Positions 1 through 7,169 of a stretch of 7,169 nucleotides of DNA are shown here, piece by piece (the stretch's first letter is position 1; the number at the start of each line of letters is the position of its first letter). The translations under genes and the position numbers were made by a program. The DNA comes from Thermoflexales bacterium (GTDB lineage: Bacteria; Chloroflexota; Anaerolineae; Fen-1058): contig JAUQXD010000704.1 of assembly GCA_030834835.1 (NCBI GenBank), positions 1-7,169 of the forward strand, in the 5' to 3' direction. Below the pieces are notes generated by a model, which worked only from the letters and a program-made list of their open reading frames with translations, did not search any database and was not told the origin of the DNA.

Positions 1-1335
1 GGCGGCTTCGGCAAAAGCGGCCAGCATCAATCCGTTCCACGCCGACAGGACTTTCTCGTCTCGTTGGGGTTTTACACGCCCCTCTCGCACATCAAATAAC
101 TTCTGCCGAGCCTGCGCTAGTTTCGTTTCCAGTTCGGCCAGCGACAGGCCATTGGCCCTGGCTACATCGATCGGGTCTTTGACCACGCTGAGGATGTTTT
201 GTCCTTCAGGCAAATGCTGTTCGTGACTGCTTGCGCTCCGCCCGCTTTCTGCGGAGAAGTTACCGCGTGAGGTAACCCCGTACACTTCGCTGAAGAGAAT
301 CTCGTCGTCGCCCAGGATCGATCGGATGTCGTCCACCGTCCACACAAAGAACTTGCCTTCCACGCCTTCGGAATCGGCATCCTGGGTGGAATAGAATCCG
401 CCGTCGGGATGCGTCATCTCGCGCGCCACGTAATCCAGTATCTCGATCGCGATGCGGCGATAGAACGGATCGTCCAGTGCTTGCGCCGCGTGCAGATACA
501 CGCGCGCCAGTTGGCTGTTGTCGTATAACATTTTCTCGAAGTGTGGCACCAGCCACTGCGCATCCGTCGAGTAGCGGTGGAAGCCGCCGCCCAGTTGATC
601 GTACATCCCGCCGCGCGCCATCGCCTGCAAAGTCCGATCGATCATAGTGCGAAGATTGGCGTCGTGCGTCTGTGTATAGCGGCGCAGCAAAAACTCCAGC
701 GTCATGGGCTGAGGGAATTTGGGCGCGCTGCCCCAACCACCGTTCACGCGATCGAAACTGCGGACGATGAGCTGCTCGGCTTTAGTCAAAGTGCCCGTCG
801 AGAGTGGCTGGCTTTCGACCTGCCCGACAAAATCGTTGGTCTGCTTCAGATAGCCCAGGACGCCGTCGCTGTTCTTGAGAATGTCGTCGCGGCGATTCTG
901 CCAGGCATCGGCCACGGCCTTCAGCACATCGCGGAACGAAGGCATGCCATGTCGGGGCGTCGGCGGAAAATACGTGCCGCCATAGAAGGGGCGGCCATCG
1001 GGGGTGAGAAAGACGCTCATCGGCCAGCCGCCGCTGCCCGTCAGTCCGACGACGGCGCTCATGTAGATCGAATCGAGATCGGGCCGTTCCTCGCGATCGA
1101 CTTTGACGTTGACAAAGAGCTCGTTCATCACTCGCGCCGTCGTCTCATCCTCGAACGATTCATGCGCCATCACGTGACACCAATGACAGGCGGCGTAACC
1201 GATGCTGAGGAAGATCGGTTTGTCTTCCGCGCGCGCTGTCGACAGCGCCTCTTCACCCCACGGATACCACGCGACGGGGTTATGGGCATGTTGCAGCAGG
1301 TACGGGCTGGTTTCGTTGATTAGGTGATTGGGCAT
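1..1335 (-). CDS. Thioredoxin-domain DUF255 (YyaL/SPATA20-type) protein, C-terminus cut off by window edge
   Basis: Translating the minus strand from the ATG at 1335 gives 445 open codons that reach base 1 without a stop, so the gene is partial at its 3' end. Family members are usually near 680-700 residues, so about a third is missing. The N-terminal thioredoxin-like (DsbH-type) domain begins [20 protein letters not shown] and carries CHWC at residues 50-53, VDREERPD at 79-86, and GGWP at 102-105 followed by FYGGTYFP at 117-124. The second part is the six-hairpin, alpha/alpha-toroid region, with [10 protein letters not shown] at 249-258, PHFEKMLYD at 264-272 and [12 protein letters not shown] at 426-437. 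The cellular role of the family is poorly known; a redox or chaperone-like activity is inferred from the CXXC motif. The start is supported by family alignment from residue 1 and by AGGGA six bases upstream (1342-1346). It lies downstream of, and in the same direction as, the dipeptidase gene, but a terminator separates them. Confidence 0.93.
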   Translation of the reverse strand, partial: MPNHLINETSPYLLQHAHNPVAWYPWGEEALSTARAEDKPIFLSIGYAACHWCHVMAHESFEDETTARVMNELFVNVKVDREERPDLDSIYMSAVVGLTGSGGWPMSVFLTPDGRPFYGGTYFPPTPRHGMPSFRDVLKAVADAWQNRRDDILKNSDGVLGYLKQTNDFVGQVESQPLSTGTLTKAEQLIVRSFDRVNGGWGSAPKFPQPMTLEFLLRRYTQTHDANLRTMIDRTLQAMARGGMYDQLGGGFHRYSTDAQWLVPHFEKMLYDNSQLARVYLHAAQALDDPFYRRIAIEILDYVAREMTHPDGGFYSTQDADSEGVEGKFFVWTVDDIRSILGDDEILFSEVYGVTSRGNFSAESGRSASSHEQHLPEGQNILSVVKDPIDVARANGLSLAELETKLAQARQKLFDVREGRVKPQRDEKVLSAWNGLMLAAFAEAA

Positions 1336-1365
1336 TATCGGTCCCTGGCTGAAGCAGATGCAGAA

Positions 1366-1371
1366 ATTGTA
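1366..1371 (-). promoter_or_regulatory. Possible -10 box for the DUF255 gene
   Basis: The minus strand reads TACAAT here, five of six matches to the sigma70 -10 consensus, about 30 bases before the ATG. I see no good -35 at 16-18 bases upstream. A promoter is expected somewhere in 1336-1434 because a terminator lies just upstream, but this box is only a candidate. Confidence 0.3.
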
Positions 1372-1390
1372 TCACGCGGGAAAGCGCGGG

Positions 1391-1420
1391 ACGCTGATAC
1401 ACGCTGGTGAACGCAGATGA
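1391..1420. repeat. Three degenerate 10-bp tandem units
   Basis: On the plus strand three consecutive 10-mers read ACGCTGATAC, ACGCTGGTGA and ACGCAGATGA. They are followed by TTTATCTGTG, which resembles a partial inverted copy (ATCTG against CAGAT). The units lie in the short gap between the dipeptidase terminator and the DUF255 promoter region. Function is unknown. Confidence 0.5.
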
Positions 1421-1434
1421 TTTATCTGTGTCCC

Positions 1435-1471
1435 AAAACAAAAAGGACGAAAGCGAGCCGCCTCCGTCCTT
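1435..1471 (-). terminator. Rho-independent terminator of the dipeptidase gene
   Basis: On the minus strand, AAGGACG (1471-1465) pairs with CGTCCTT (1449-1443) as a 7-bp stem. The 15-base loop contains a further GAG/CTC pairing, and the T-rich tract TTTGTTTT follows immediately. It starts 27 bases after the dipeptidase stop codon, so it ends that transcript before the DUF255 gene. Confidence 0.8.
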
Positions 1472-1497
1472 GTCTACTAATCTACTTGTTTCCTGAT

Positions 1498-2868
1498 CTA
1501 CTTCGCTATCTCACTCAAAAACTTAATCGTCGCGTCGATGCCGCCGTAGAAGTTGGGCAGATAGAAACGCTCGTCCGGCGAGTGCAGATTATCATCGGGC
1601 AGGCCGTAGCCCAGCATCACCGAATCGATGCCGAGTTCGGTCTTGAACGTCGCCACCACCGGGATCGAGCCGCCTTCACGCTCGTACACGGGCGGATTGC
1701 CAAAGACATTTTCCAGCACACGCGCGGCCGCCTTCATATAAACGGAATTCACATCGATCAACGCGCCGTGACCGCCGTGCAGGCGTTTCGTCTCGACAGT
1801 AACCTGGGGCGACGCGATCTGCTTGAGATGTTTCTGCAGAATGTCGGCGATCTCGTAATGATCTTGATTGGCGACAAGCCGACAGCTGATCTTCGCGCCC
1901 GCCTTCGCCGGCAGCACGGTCTTGGGGCCTTCGCCCTGGAAGCCGCCCCAGATGCCGTTGATCTCCAGCGTGGGCCGTGCGGTGATGCGCTCGCGCACAG
2001 TGTAGCCGGCTTCGCCCCAGAGGCCCGGCACACCGGTCTCTTGCAGAAAGCCTTCTTCCGAATAGGGAATGGCCGCGATGCGGGCGCGCTCGGCGTCGTC
2101 CAGCGGAATGACTTTGTCGTAAAAGCCCGGCACGGTGATGTGGCCGTTGTGATCTTTCAACGAGGCCAGCATCTCGGTCAACGCCTGCAGGGGATTGTAG
2201 ACCGCGCCGCCATATTGACCCGAATGCAGATCACGATTGGGGCCGGTGACTTCCACCTGAATGTAGCACAGGCCGCGCAGACCGTACACGATGCTGGGCT
2301 GGCCGGGCTTGATCATCGAGGTGTCGCTGATCACCGCCACGTCGGCCTTTAGATAATCTTTGTTGGCAATGATAAACGCATCGAGGTTGGGGCCGCCGAC
2401 TTCTTCTTCACCCTCGATGATCAGTTTGACGTTGACGGGCAATTTACCGTTCGTTTTGAGATACGCTTCCAGCACTTTGGCATGGATGAACATCTGCCCT
2501 TTGTCGTCCGATGTGCCGCGCCCGAAGAGATAGTCGCCGCGCACTTCCGCGCGGAACGGATCGGAGTGCCACAGTTCGATCGGGTCTACCGGCTGCACGT
2601 CGTAGTGGCCGTAGATCAACACGGTGGGCTTATCGGGACCGGCGTCCAGCCAGTCGGCTGTCACGATCGGATGGCCAGGCGTGGGATTGATTTTGGCGTG
2701 CTTCAGACCCAGCGCGGTGAAATGATCGACCAGCCATTGCGCGGCGCGCTGCATATCCGGCTTATGTTCGGGCAGGGCGCTGATGCTGGGAATTTCGAGC
2801 AGTTCCTTCAGTTCGAGCAGAAATCGATCGCGGTGAAGCTGCGTGTACTGCAAAGCGTCGGTCAGCAT
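1498..2868 (-). CDS. M20-family metallopeptidase (dipeptidase, carnosinase/CNDP-like)
   Basis: The product is a 456-residue cytoplasmic dizinc peptidase predicted to cleave dipeptides or short peptides; no signal peptide is seen. The catalytic domain contains GHYDVQP (H88 metal ligand, D90 catalytic), GRGTSDDKG (D121 bridging metal ligand), EGEEEVGG (E155 general base, E156 metal ligand), SDTS (D182 metal ligand) and NLHSPDE (H429 metal ligand). An inserted lid/dimerisation domain at roughly 200-315 includes DLHSG, whose H215 matches the histidine that completes the neighbour's active site in this family. Residue roles are assigned from the CNDP2 pattern. All key residues are present and the length is normal, so the enzyme should be active. 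A longer frame starts at 2895, but the ATG at 2868 has AGGAG (2878-2874) five bases upstream and begins like the family (LTDALQY...). Substrate specificity cannot be read from sequence. Confidence 0.95.
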   Translation of the reverse strand: MLTDALQYTQLHRDRFLLELKELLEIPSISALPEHKPDMQRAAQWLVDHFTALGLKHAKINPTPGHPIVTADWLDAGPDKPTVLIYGHYDVQPVDPIELWHSDPFRAEVRGDYLFGRGTSDDKGQMFIHAKVLEAYLKTNGKLPVNVKLIIEGEEEVGGPNLDAFIIANKDYLKADVAVISDTSMIKPGQPSIVYGLRGLCYIQVEVTGPNRDLHSGQYGGAVYNPLQALTEMLASLKDHNGHITVPGFYDKVIPLDDAERARIAAIPYSEEGFLQETGVPGLWGEAGYTVRERITARPTLEINGIWGGFQGEGPKTVLPAKAGAKISCRLVANQDHYEIADILQKHLKQIASPQVTVETKRLHGGHGALIDVNSVYMKAAARVLENVFGNPPVYEREGGSIPVVATFKTELGIDSVMLGYGLPDDNLHSPDERFYLPNFYGGIDATIKFLSEIAK

Positions 2869-2873
2869 GAAGA

Positions 2874-2878
2874 CTCCT
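2874..2878 (-). promoter_or_regulatory. Ribosome binding site deciding the dipeptidase start
   Basis: AGGAG on the minus strand lies five bases before the ATG at 2868. It selects this start over the upstream in-frame ATG at 2895, which has no comparable site and would sit near the predicted transcription start. Confidence 0.85.
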
Positions 2879-2890
2879 GAGAAAAGACAC

Positions 2891-2906
2891 GTCAACGCGT
2901 GTTGAC
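2891..2906. promoter_or_regulatory. Candidate operator palindrome GTCAAC-N4-GTTGAC
   Basis: Perfect 6-bp inverted arms are separated by GCGT, giving 16 bp with two-fold symmetry. It lies about 10-25 bases downstream of the predicted dipeptidase transcription start, where a bound repressor could block elongation. The regulator is unknown. The right arm overlaps a plus-strand TTGACA that could instead be a -35 element. Confidence 0.35.
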
Positions 2907-2931
2907 AGAGTGTGGGTTAAGTTGATTATAA
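2902..2931 (+). promoter_or_regulatory. Possible additional upstream promoter for the S1 gene
   Basis: A consensus -35 (TTGACA, 2902-2907) is followed 18 bases later by TTATAA (2926-2931) on the plus strand. The spacing is acceptable but the -10 match is moderate, and the same A/T-rich bases form the strong minus-strand -10. It would give a 5' leader of about 130 bases on the S1 mRNA. Confidence 0.3.
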
Positions 2932-2953
2932 GACGCGATGCTTAAAGCGGCAA
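2925..2953 (-). promoter_or_regulatory. Sigma70-type promoter of the dipeptidase gene
   Basis: The minus strand has TTGCCG (2953-2948), a 17-base spacer, and a perfect TATAAT (2930-2925). The predicted start of transcription is near 2918, giving a leader of about 50 bases before the ATG at 2868. It faces away from the S1 promoter. Confidence 0.75.
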
Positions 2954-3008
2954 GGCGCGGCCGGCTGGCGTGGCGAAAAGCGAAATGCGCGCCTGATCAT
3001 CCGTCGGG

Positions 3009-3037
3009 TTGCGTTTTGAGGTGATCCGTTTTATAAT
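3009..3037 (+). promoter_or_regulatory. Sigma70-type promoter of the S1 gene
   Basis: TTGCGT (3009-3014), a 17-base spacer, and a perfect TATAAT (3032-3037). Transcription should start near 3044, about 28 bases before the ATG. The reading frame that opens with TTG at 3009 runs straight through this promoter, which argues against that upstream start. Confidence 0.8.
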
Positions 3038-3071
3038 CGCCCCGCTTCTAACTAAAACGGAGTTAAGCCGA

Positions 3072-4337
3072 ATGACTGACGAAGTGAATGTGTCCGGTGA
3101 AATGGGTGTCGATCCCAGCGTGGCGACTTCCATGCATGATCTGCTTGAAGCCGACTTTGGTCTCAAGCAGATTAAACGCGGTGATGTCCTGACAGGCACG
3201 ATCTTGCGCGTGTCCCCGACTGAAATCCTGGTAGATATCAATACCAAGTCAGAGGGCGTTATCGTGGGGGAGGAACTTGAAAAGGTTCCGCCCGACGTGT
3301 TGGCCGAGTTGAAAGTCGGCGACAGTGTGCAAACCTATGTGGTCAATCCGCAAGACCGCAATGGTAATGTGGCGCTGGCGTTGACGCGCACGCAGGCCTC
3401 GCGTGACTGGGCGGAGGCGGAAGAGTTCAACACCTCCCAGGACGTGTTCGAGGGCGTGGTCGCCGGTTACAACAAGGGCGGCCTCATCGTCAAGGTGGGC
3501 AAGATCCGCGGCTTCGTGCCGGCGTCGCAGCTGGTTTCGCTGGGCAAGGCCGAAGAAGGTGCCGATCCCAACAAGCGGCTCATGGCGATGGTCGGTCGCA
3601 AGCTGTATCTGAAAGTGATCGAACTCGATCGCGAACAGAACCGCCTCATCCTTTCCGAGCGGGCGGCGCAGCGCCAGGTTCGCAAGCTTCAAAAAGAGAA
3701 GATGCTGACCGAGTTGAAAGAAGGCGATGAGCGCGAAGGCGAAGTGATCAGCCTGGCCGACTTTGGCGCGTTCATTGATCTGGGCGGGGCCGATGGGCTG
3801 GTGCATCTCTCCGAGATCACCTGGAAGCCGATCAATCATCCCAGCGAAGCGCTCAAGCCGGGCCAGCATGTGCGTGTGGTCGTGCTCAAGGTTGATCCCG
3901 ATCACAAGCGGGTCGGCCTCAGCATCAAGCGGCTGGAGAAGGACCCGTGGGCGACGATCGAAGAGCGCTATAAGGTCGGGCAGCTGGTGGAAGGTGAAAT
4001 CACCAAGATGGCCAAGTTCGGCGCGTTCGCCCGCATCAAGGACGATGACGCGATCGAAGGCCTGATCCACGTCTCGGAACTGTCCGATAAACGCATCGGC
4101 CATCCTAAGGAAGTCGTGAAGGAAGGCCAGATGGTGACATTGCGCGTGATTCGCATCGACGCCAGCAAGCGCCGCCTGGGTCTGAGCCTGAAGCGCGTGG
4201 CGCAGAGCGACTACATGGACGACGACTGGCGACAGGCGCTGGACATGGTGAACGAGAGCGAGCCAGAGGCCGATGCGCCCTCAACTGACTCACCTTCGAC
4301 TGAGTCACCTTCAACTGAGTCACCCTCGACCGAGTAG
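3072..4337 (+). CDS. rpsA: Ribosomal protein S1-type RNA-binding protein, four S1 domains
   Basis: The 421-residue protein contains four S1 (OB-fold) RNA-binding domains at about 37-106, 124-196, 218-287 and 303-375. The last two are the most canonical, with FGAFIDLGGADGLVHLSE at 231-248 and KFGAFARI then GLIHVSEL at 315-337, each closing with the LS(I/L)KR signature. The six-domain Escherichia coli S1 is longer; four-domain forms near 400 residues are typical of Firmicutes-like and Chloroflexota lineages. The protein likely binds mRNA at the ribosome and helps initiation, but a more general RNA-binding role cannot be excluded for four-domain homologues. The ATG at 3072 is chosen because GGAG (3059-3062) precedes it by nine bases and the promoter lies inside the longer frame. 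After the last S1 domain comes an acidic linker, then a PSTDS/PSTES repeat at residues 403-421 that ends exactly at the stop codon. It appears monocistronic, with a terminator hairpin 30 bases downstream. Confidence 0.93.
   Translation: MTDEVNVSGEMGVDPSVATSMHDLLEADFGLKQIKRGDVLTGTILRVSPTEILVDINTKSEGVIVGEELEKVPPDVLAELKVGDSVQTYVVNPQDRNGNVALALTRTQASRDWAEAEEFNTSQDVFEGVVAGYNKGGLIVKVGKIRGFVPASQLVSLGKAEEGADPNKRLMAMVGRKLYLKVIELDREQNRLILSERAAQRQVRKLQKEKMLTELKEGDEREGEVISLADFGAFIDLGGADGLVHLSEITWKPINHPSEALKPGQHVRVVVLKVDPDHKRVGLSIKRLEKDPWATIEERYKVGQLVEGEITKMAKFGAFARIKDDDAIEGLIHVSELSDKRIGHPKEVVKEGQMVTLRVIRIDASKRRLGLSLKRVAQSDYMDDDWRQALDMVNESEPEADAPSTDSPSTESPSTESPSTE
4278..4334 (+). repeat. 15-bp coding minisatellite encoding PSTES repeats
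   Basis: Four in-frame units of 15 bp (the last cut to 12 by the stop codon) encode PSTDS, PSTES, PSTES and PSTE. Units begin at 4278, 4293, 4308 and 4323 and differ only at a few positions, so they probably arose by recent slippage or unequal exchange. The encoded tail is acidic, disordered and rich in Ser/Thr. Confidence 0.9.
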
Positions 4338-4366
4338 TTGTCGAGATTCATTAAGACAAGAGTTGC

Positions 4367-4400
4367 GGAGCGCCGGGTCACATGACCCGGCGCTCCTGTC
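4367..4400 (+). terminator. Hairpin terminator after the S1 gene
   Basis: GGAGCGCCGGGTCA (4367-4380) is followed by CA and its exact reverse complement (4383-4396). In RNA this gives a stem of at least 12 bp with a small loop. The following tract TGTCATTT is only moderately T-rich, so termination may be incomplete. Because the stem is symmetric it could act on either strand. It lies 30 bases past the S1 stop codon. Confidence 0.65.
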
Positions 4401-4418
4401 ATTTCTGGCCGGCATACT

Positions 4419-4457
4419 CGCCCGGCGTGTTAGAGTTGTGTTAGATTGTGCCGGGCG
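4419..4457. promoter_or_regulatory. Inverted repeat enclosing a direct repeat upstream of clpC
   Basis: CGCCCGGC (4419-4426) and GCCGGGCG (4450-4457) are perfect inverted arms. The 23 bases between them hold two copies of GTGTTAGA (4427-4434 and 4438-4445) with an 11-bp period, about one helical turn. It lies some 37 bases upstream of the clpC -10 box, a position suited to a regulator site or a second terminator for S1 readthrough. It does not match CIRCE, CtsR or HAIR heat-shock operators as I know them. Confidence 0.4.
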
Positions 4458-4493
4458 CGTGCGGGTACAGTGGCGGAGTCACCCCAGACAGGT

Positions 4494-4499
4494 TATAAT
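4494..4499 (+). promoter_or_regulatory. -10 box of the clpC promoter
   Basis: A perfect TATAAT lies 43 bases before the clpC ATG. The hexamer 17 bases upstream (TGGCGG, 4471-4476) is a poor -35, which suggests dependence on an activator or use of an alternative sigma factor. The predicted transcript starts near 4506 with a leader of about 36 bases. Confidence 0.6.
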
Positions 4500-4531
4500 C
4501 GGTTTTGTAATCGGGTCGTATTAAGCAAGTT

Positions 4532-4536
4532 GGAGG
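4532..4536 (+). promoter_or_regulatory. Ribosome binding site deciding the clpC start
   Basis: GGAGG lies five bases before the ATG at 4542. The same frame is open back to a TTG at 4446, but that extension covers the TATAAT box and does not resemble ClpC N-termini. Confidence 0.85.
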
Positions 4537-4541
4537 GTAGC

Positions 4542-7049
<2,508 letters not shown>

Positions 7050-7064
<15 letters not shown>

Positions 7065-7169
7065 TTTGTGGATGCTGGAAGTTTGAAATTGGAGTGGGCC
7101 GCTGACGAATTCGTCAGCGGCCCACTCCAATTTCAAACTTCCAGCATCCACAAACTACGCCATCAACAA
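7050..7169. repeat. Perfect 120-bp palindrome at the window end, probable fold-back
   Basis: Bases 7110-7169 are the exact reverse complement of 7050-7109, with no spacer. The centre is a GAATTC at 7107-7112. The left arm includes the last four clpC codons, its stop codon and 45 bases of 3' flank. The core, from GGAGTGGGCC at 7091 to its complement ending near 7128, could be a real terminator hairpin for clpC. The remainder of the right arm merely repeats clpC backwards and is probably an assembly or library artefact. No independent gene is seen after 7064. Confidence 0.95.

Noticed and set aside
541..1323. 260-codon open frame on the plus strand near the left edge
   Set aside because: The minus strand here encodes an unmistakable DUF255 protein with CHWC and other family motifs, so this frame is its shadow.
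1417..2352. 311-codon open frame on the plus strand opposite the dipeptidase
   Set aside because: It lies wholly antisense to a clearly conserved M20 peptidase, has no recognisable domain and no ribosome binding site. It is a by-product of GC-rich codon usage.
2869..2895. Upstream ATG at 2895 for the dipeptidase
   Set aside because: It lacks a ribosome binding site and would place the true AGGAG inside the coding sequence. The ATG at 2868 fits better.
3009..3071. TTG start extending the S1 protein by 21 residues
   Set aside because: The extension covers the -35 and -10 boxes and part of the leader, and the ATG at 3072 has its own ribosome binding site.
3249..4103. 284-codon open frame on the minus strand opposite the S1 gene
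   Set aside because: It is antisense to four conserved S1 domains, and its His/Leu/Arg-rich composition is typical of a reverse-strand shadow.
4446..4541. TTG start extending ClpC by 32 residues
   Set aside because: The extension covers the TATAAT box and the GGAGG site, and ClpC proteins normally begin close to the ATG at 4542.
4401..4541. CIRCE, CtsR or HAIR heat-shock operator upstream of clpC
   Set aside because: I looked for TTAGCACTC/GAGTGCTAA, tandem GGTCAAA heptads and CTTGAGT/ACTCAAG pairs and found none that match.
7065..7169. A second, convergent clpC copy at the right edge
   Set aside because: The reverse-strand copy covers only the last four codons and the stop and is identical at every base, which fits a fold-back better than a duplicated gene.

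Overview
The window looks like ordinary chromosomal DNA from a GC-rich bacterium. It holds four housekeeping or metabolic genes in two back-to-back pairs, all with sigma70-type promoters and good Shine-Dalgarno sites. The four-domain S1 protein, the ClpC-type (UVR-containing) Hsp100 and the general sequence style fit Chloroflexota or a related Gram-positive/terrabacterial lineage. That placement comes from protein style alone and is an inference.

Minus-strand half (1-2953). A strong divergent promoter region (2869-3071) drives an M20-family metallodipeptidase (1498-2868) on the minus strand. A rho-independent terminator (1435-1471) follows it. A thioredoxin-fold DUF255/YyaL-type protein then starts at 1335 and runs off the left edge of the window (445 codons present). 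The terminator between these two genes argues that they are separate transcription units.

Plus-strand half (3009-7064). A near-consensus promoter (TTGCGT-17-TATAAT) drives a four-domain S1 RNA-binding protein (3072-4337), which ends in a PSTES tandem repeat. A long GC-rich terminator hairpin (4367-4396) follows. A structured intergenic region contains an inverted repeat enclosing a direct repeat, then a TATAAT box. The clpC gene (4542-7064) encodes a complete ClpC AAA+ unfoldase with both ATPase modules, a UVR middle domain and a ClpP-docking tripeptide.

Right edge (7050-7169). The last 120 bases form a perfect palindrome with no spacer. It re-reads the end of clpC in reverse, and it is most simply a fold-back at a contig end, seeded by a natural hairpin downstream of clpC. 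The right arm should not be trusted as genomic sequence.

I found no mobile element, CRISPR array, RNA gene, defence cassette or convincing new system. The points worth a second look are small: the terminal palindrome, the coding minisatellite in the S1 gene, two candidate operator structures and a degenerate 10-bp intergenic repeat.
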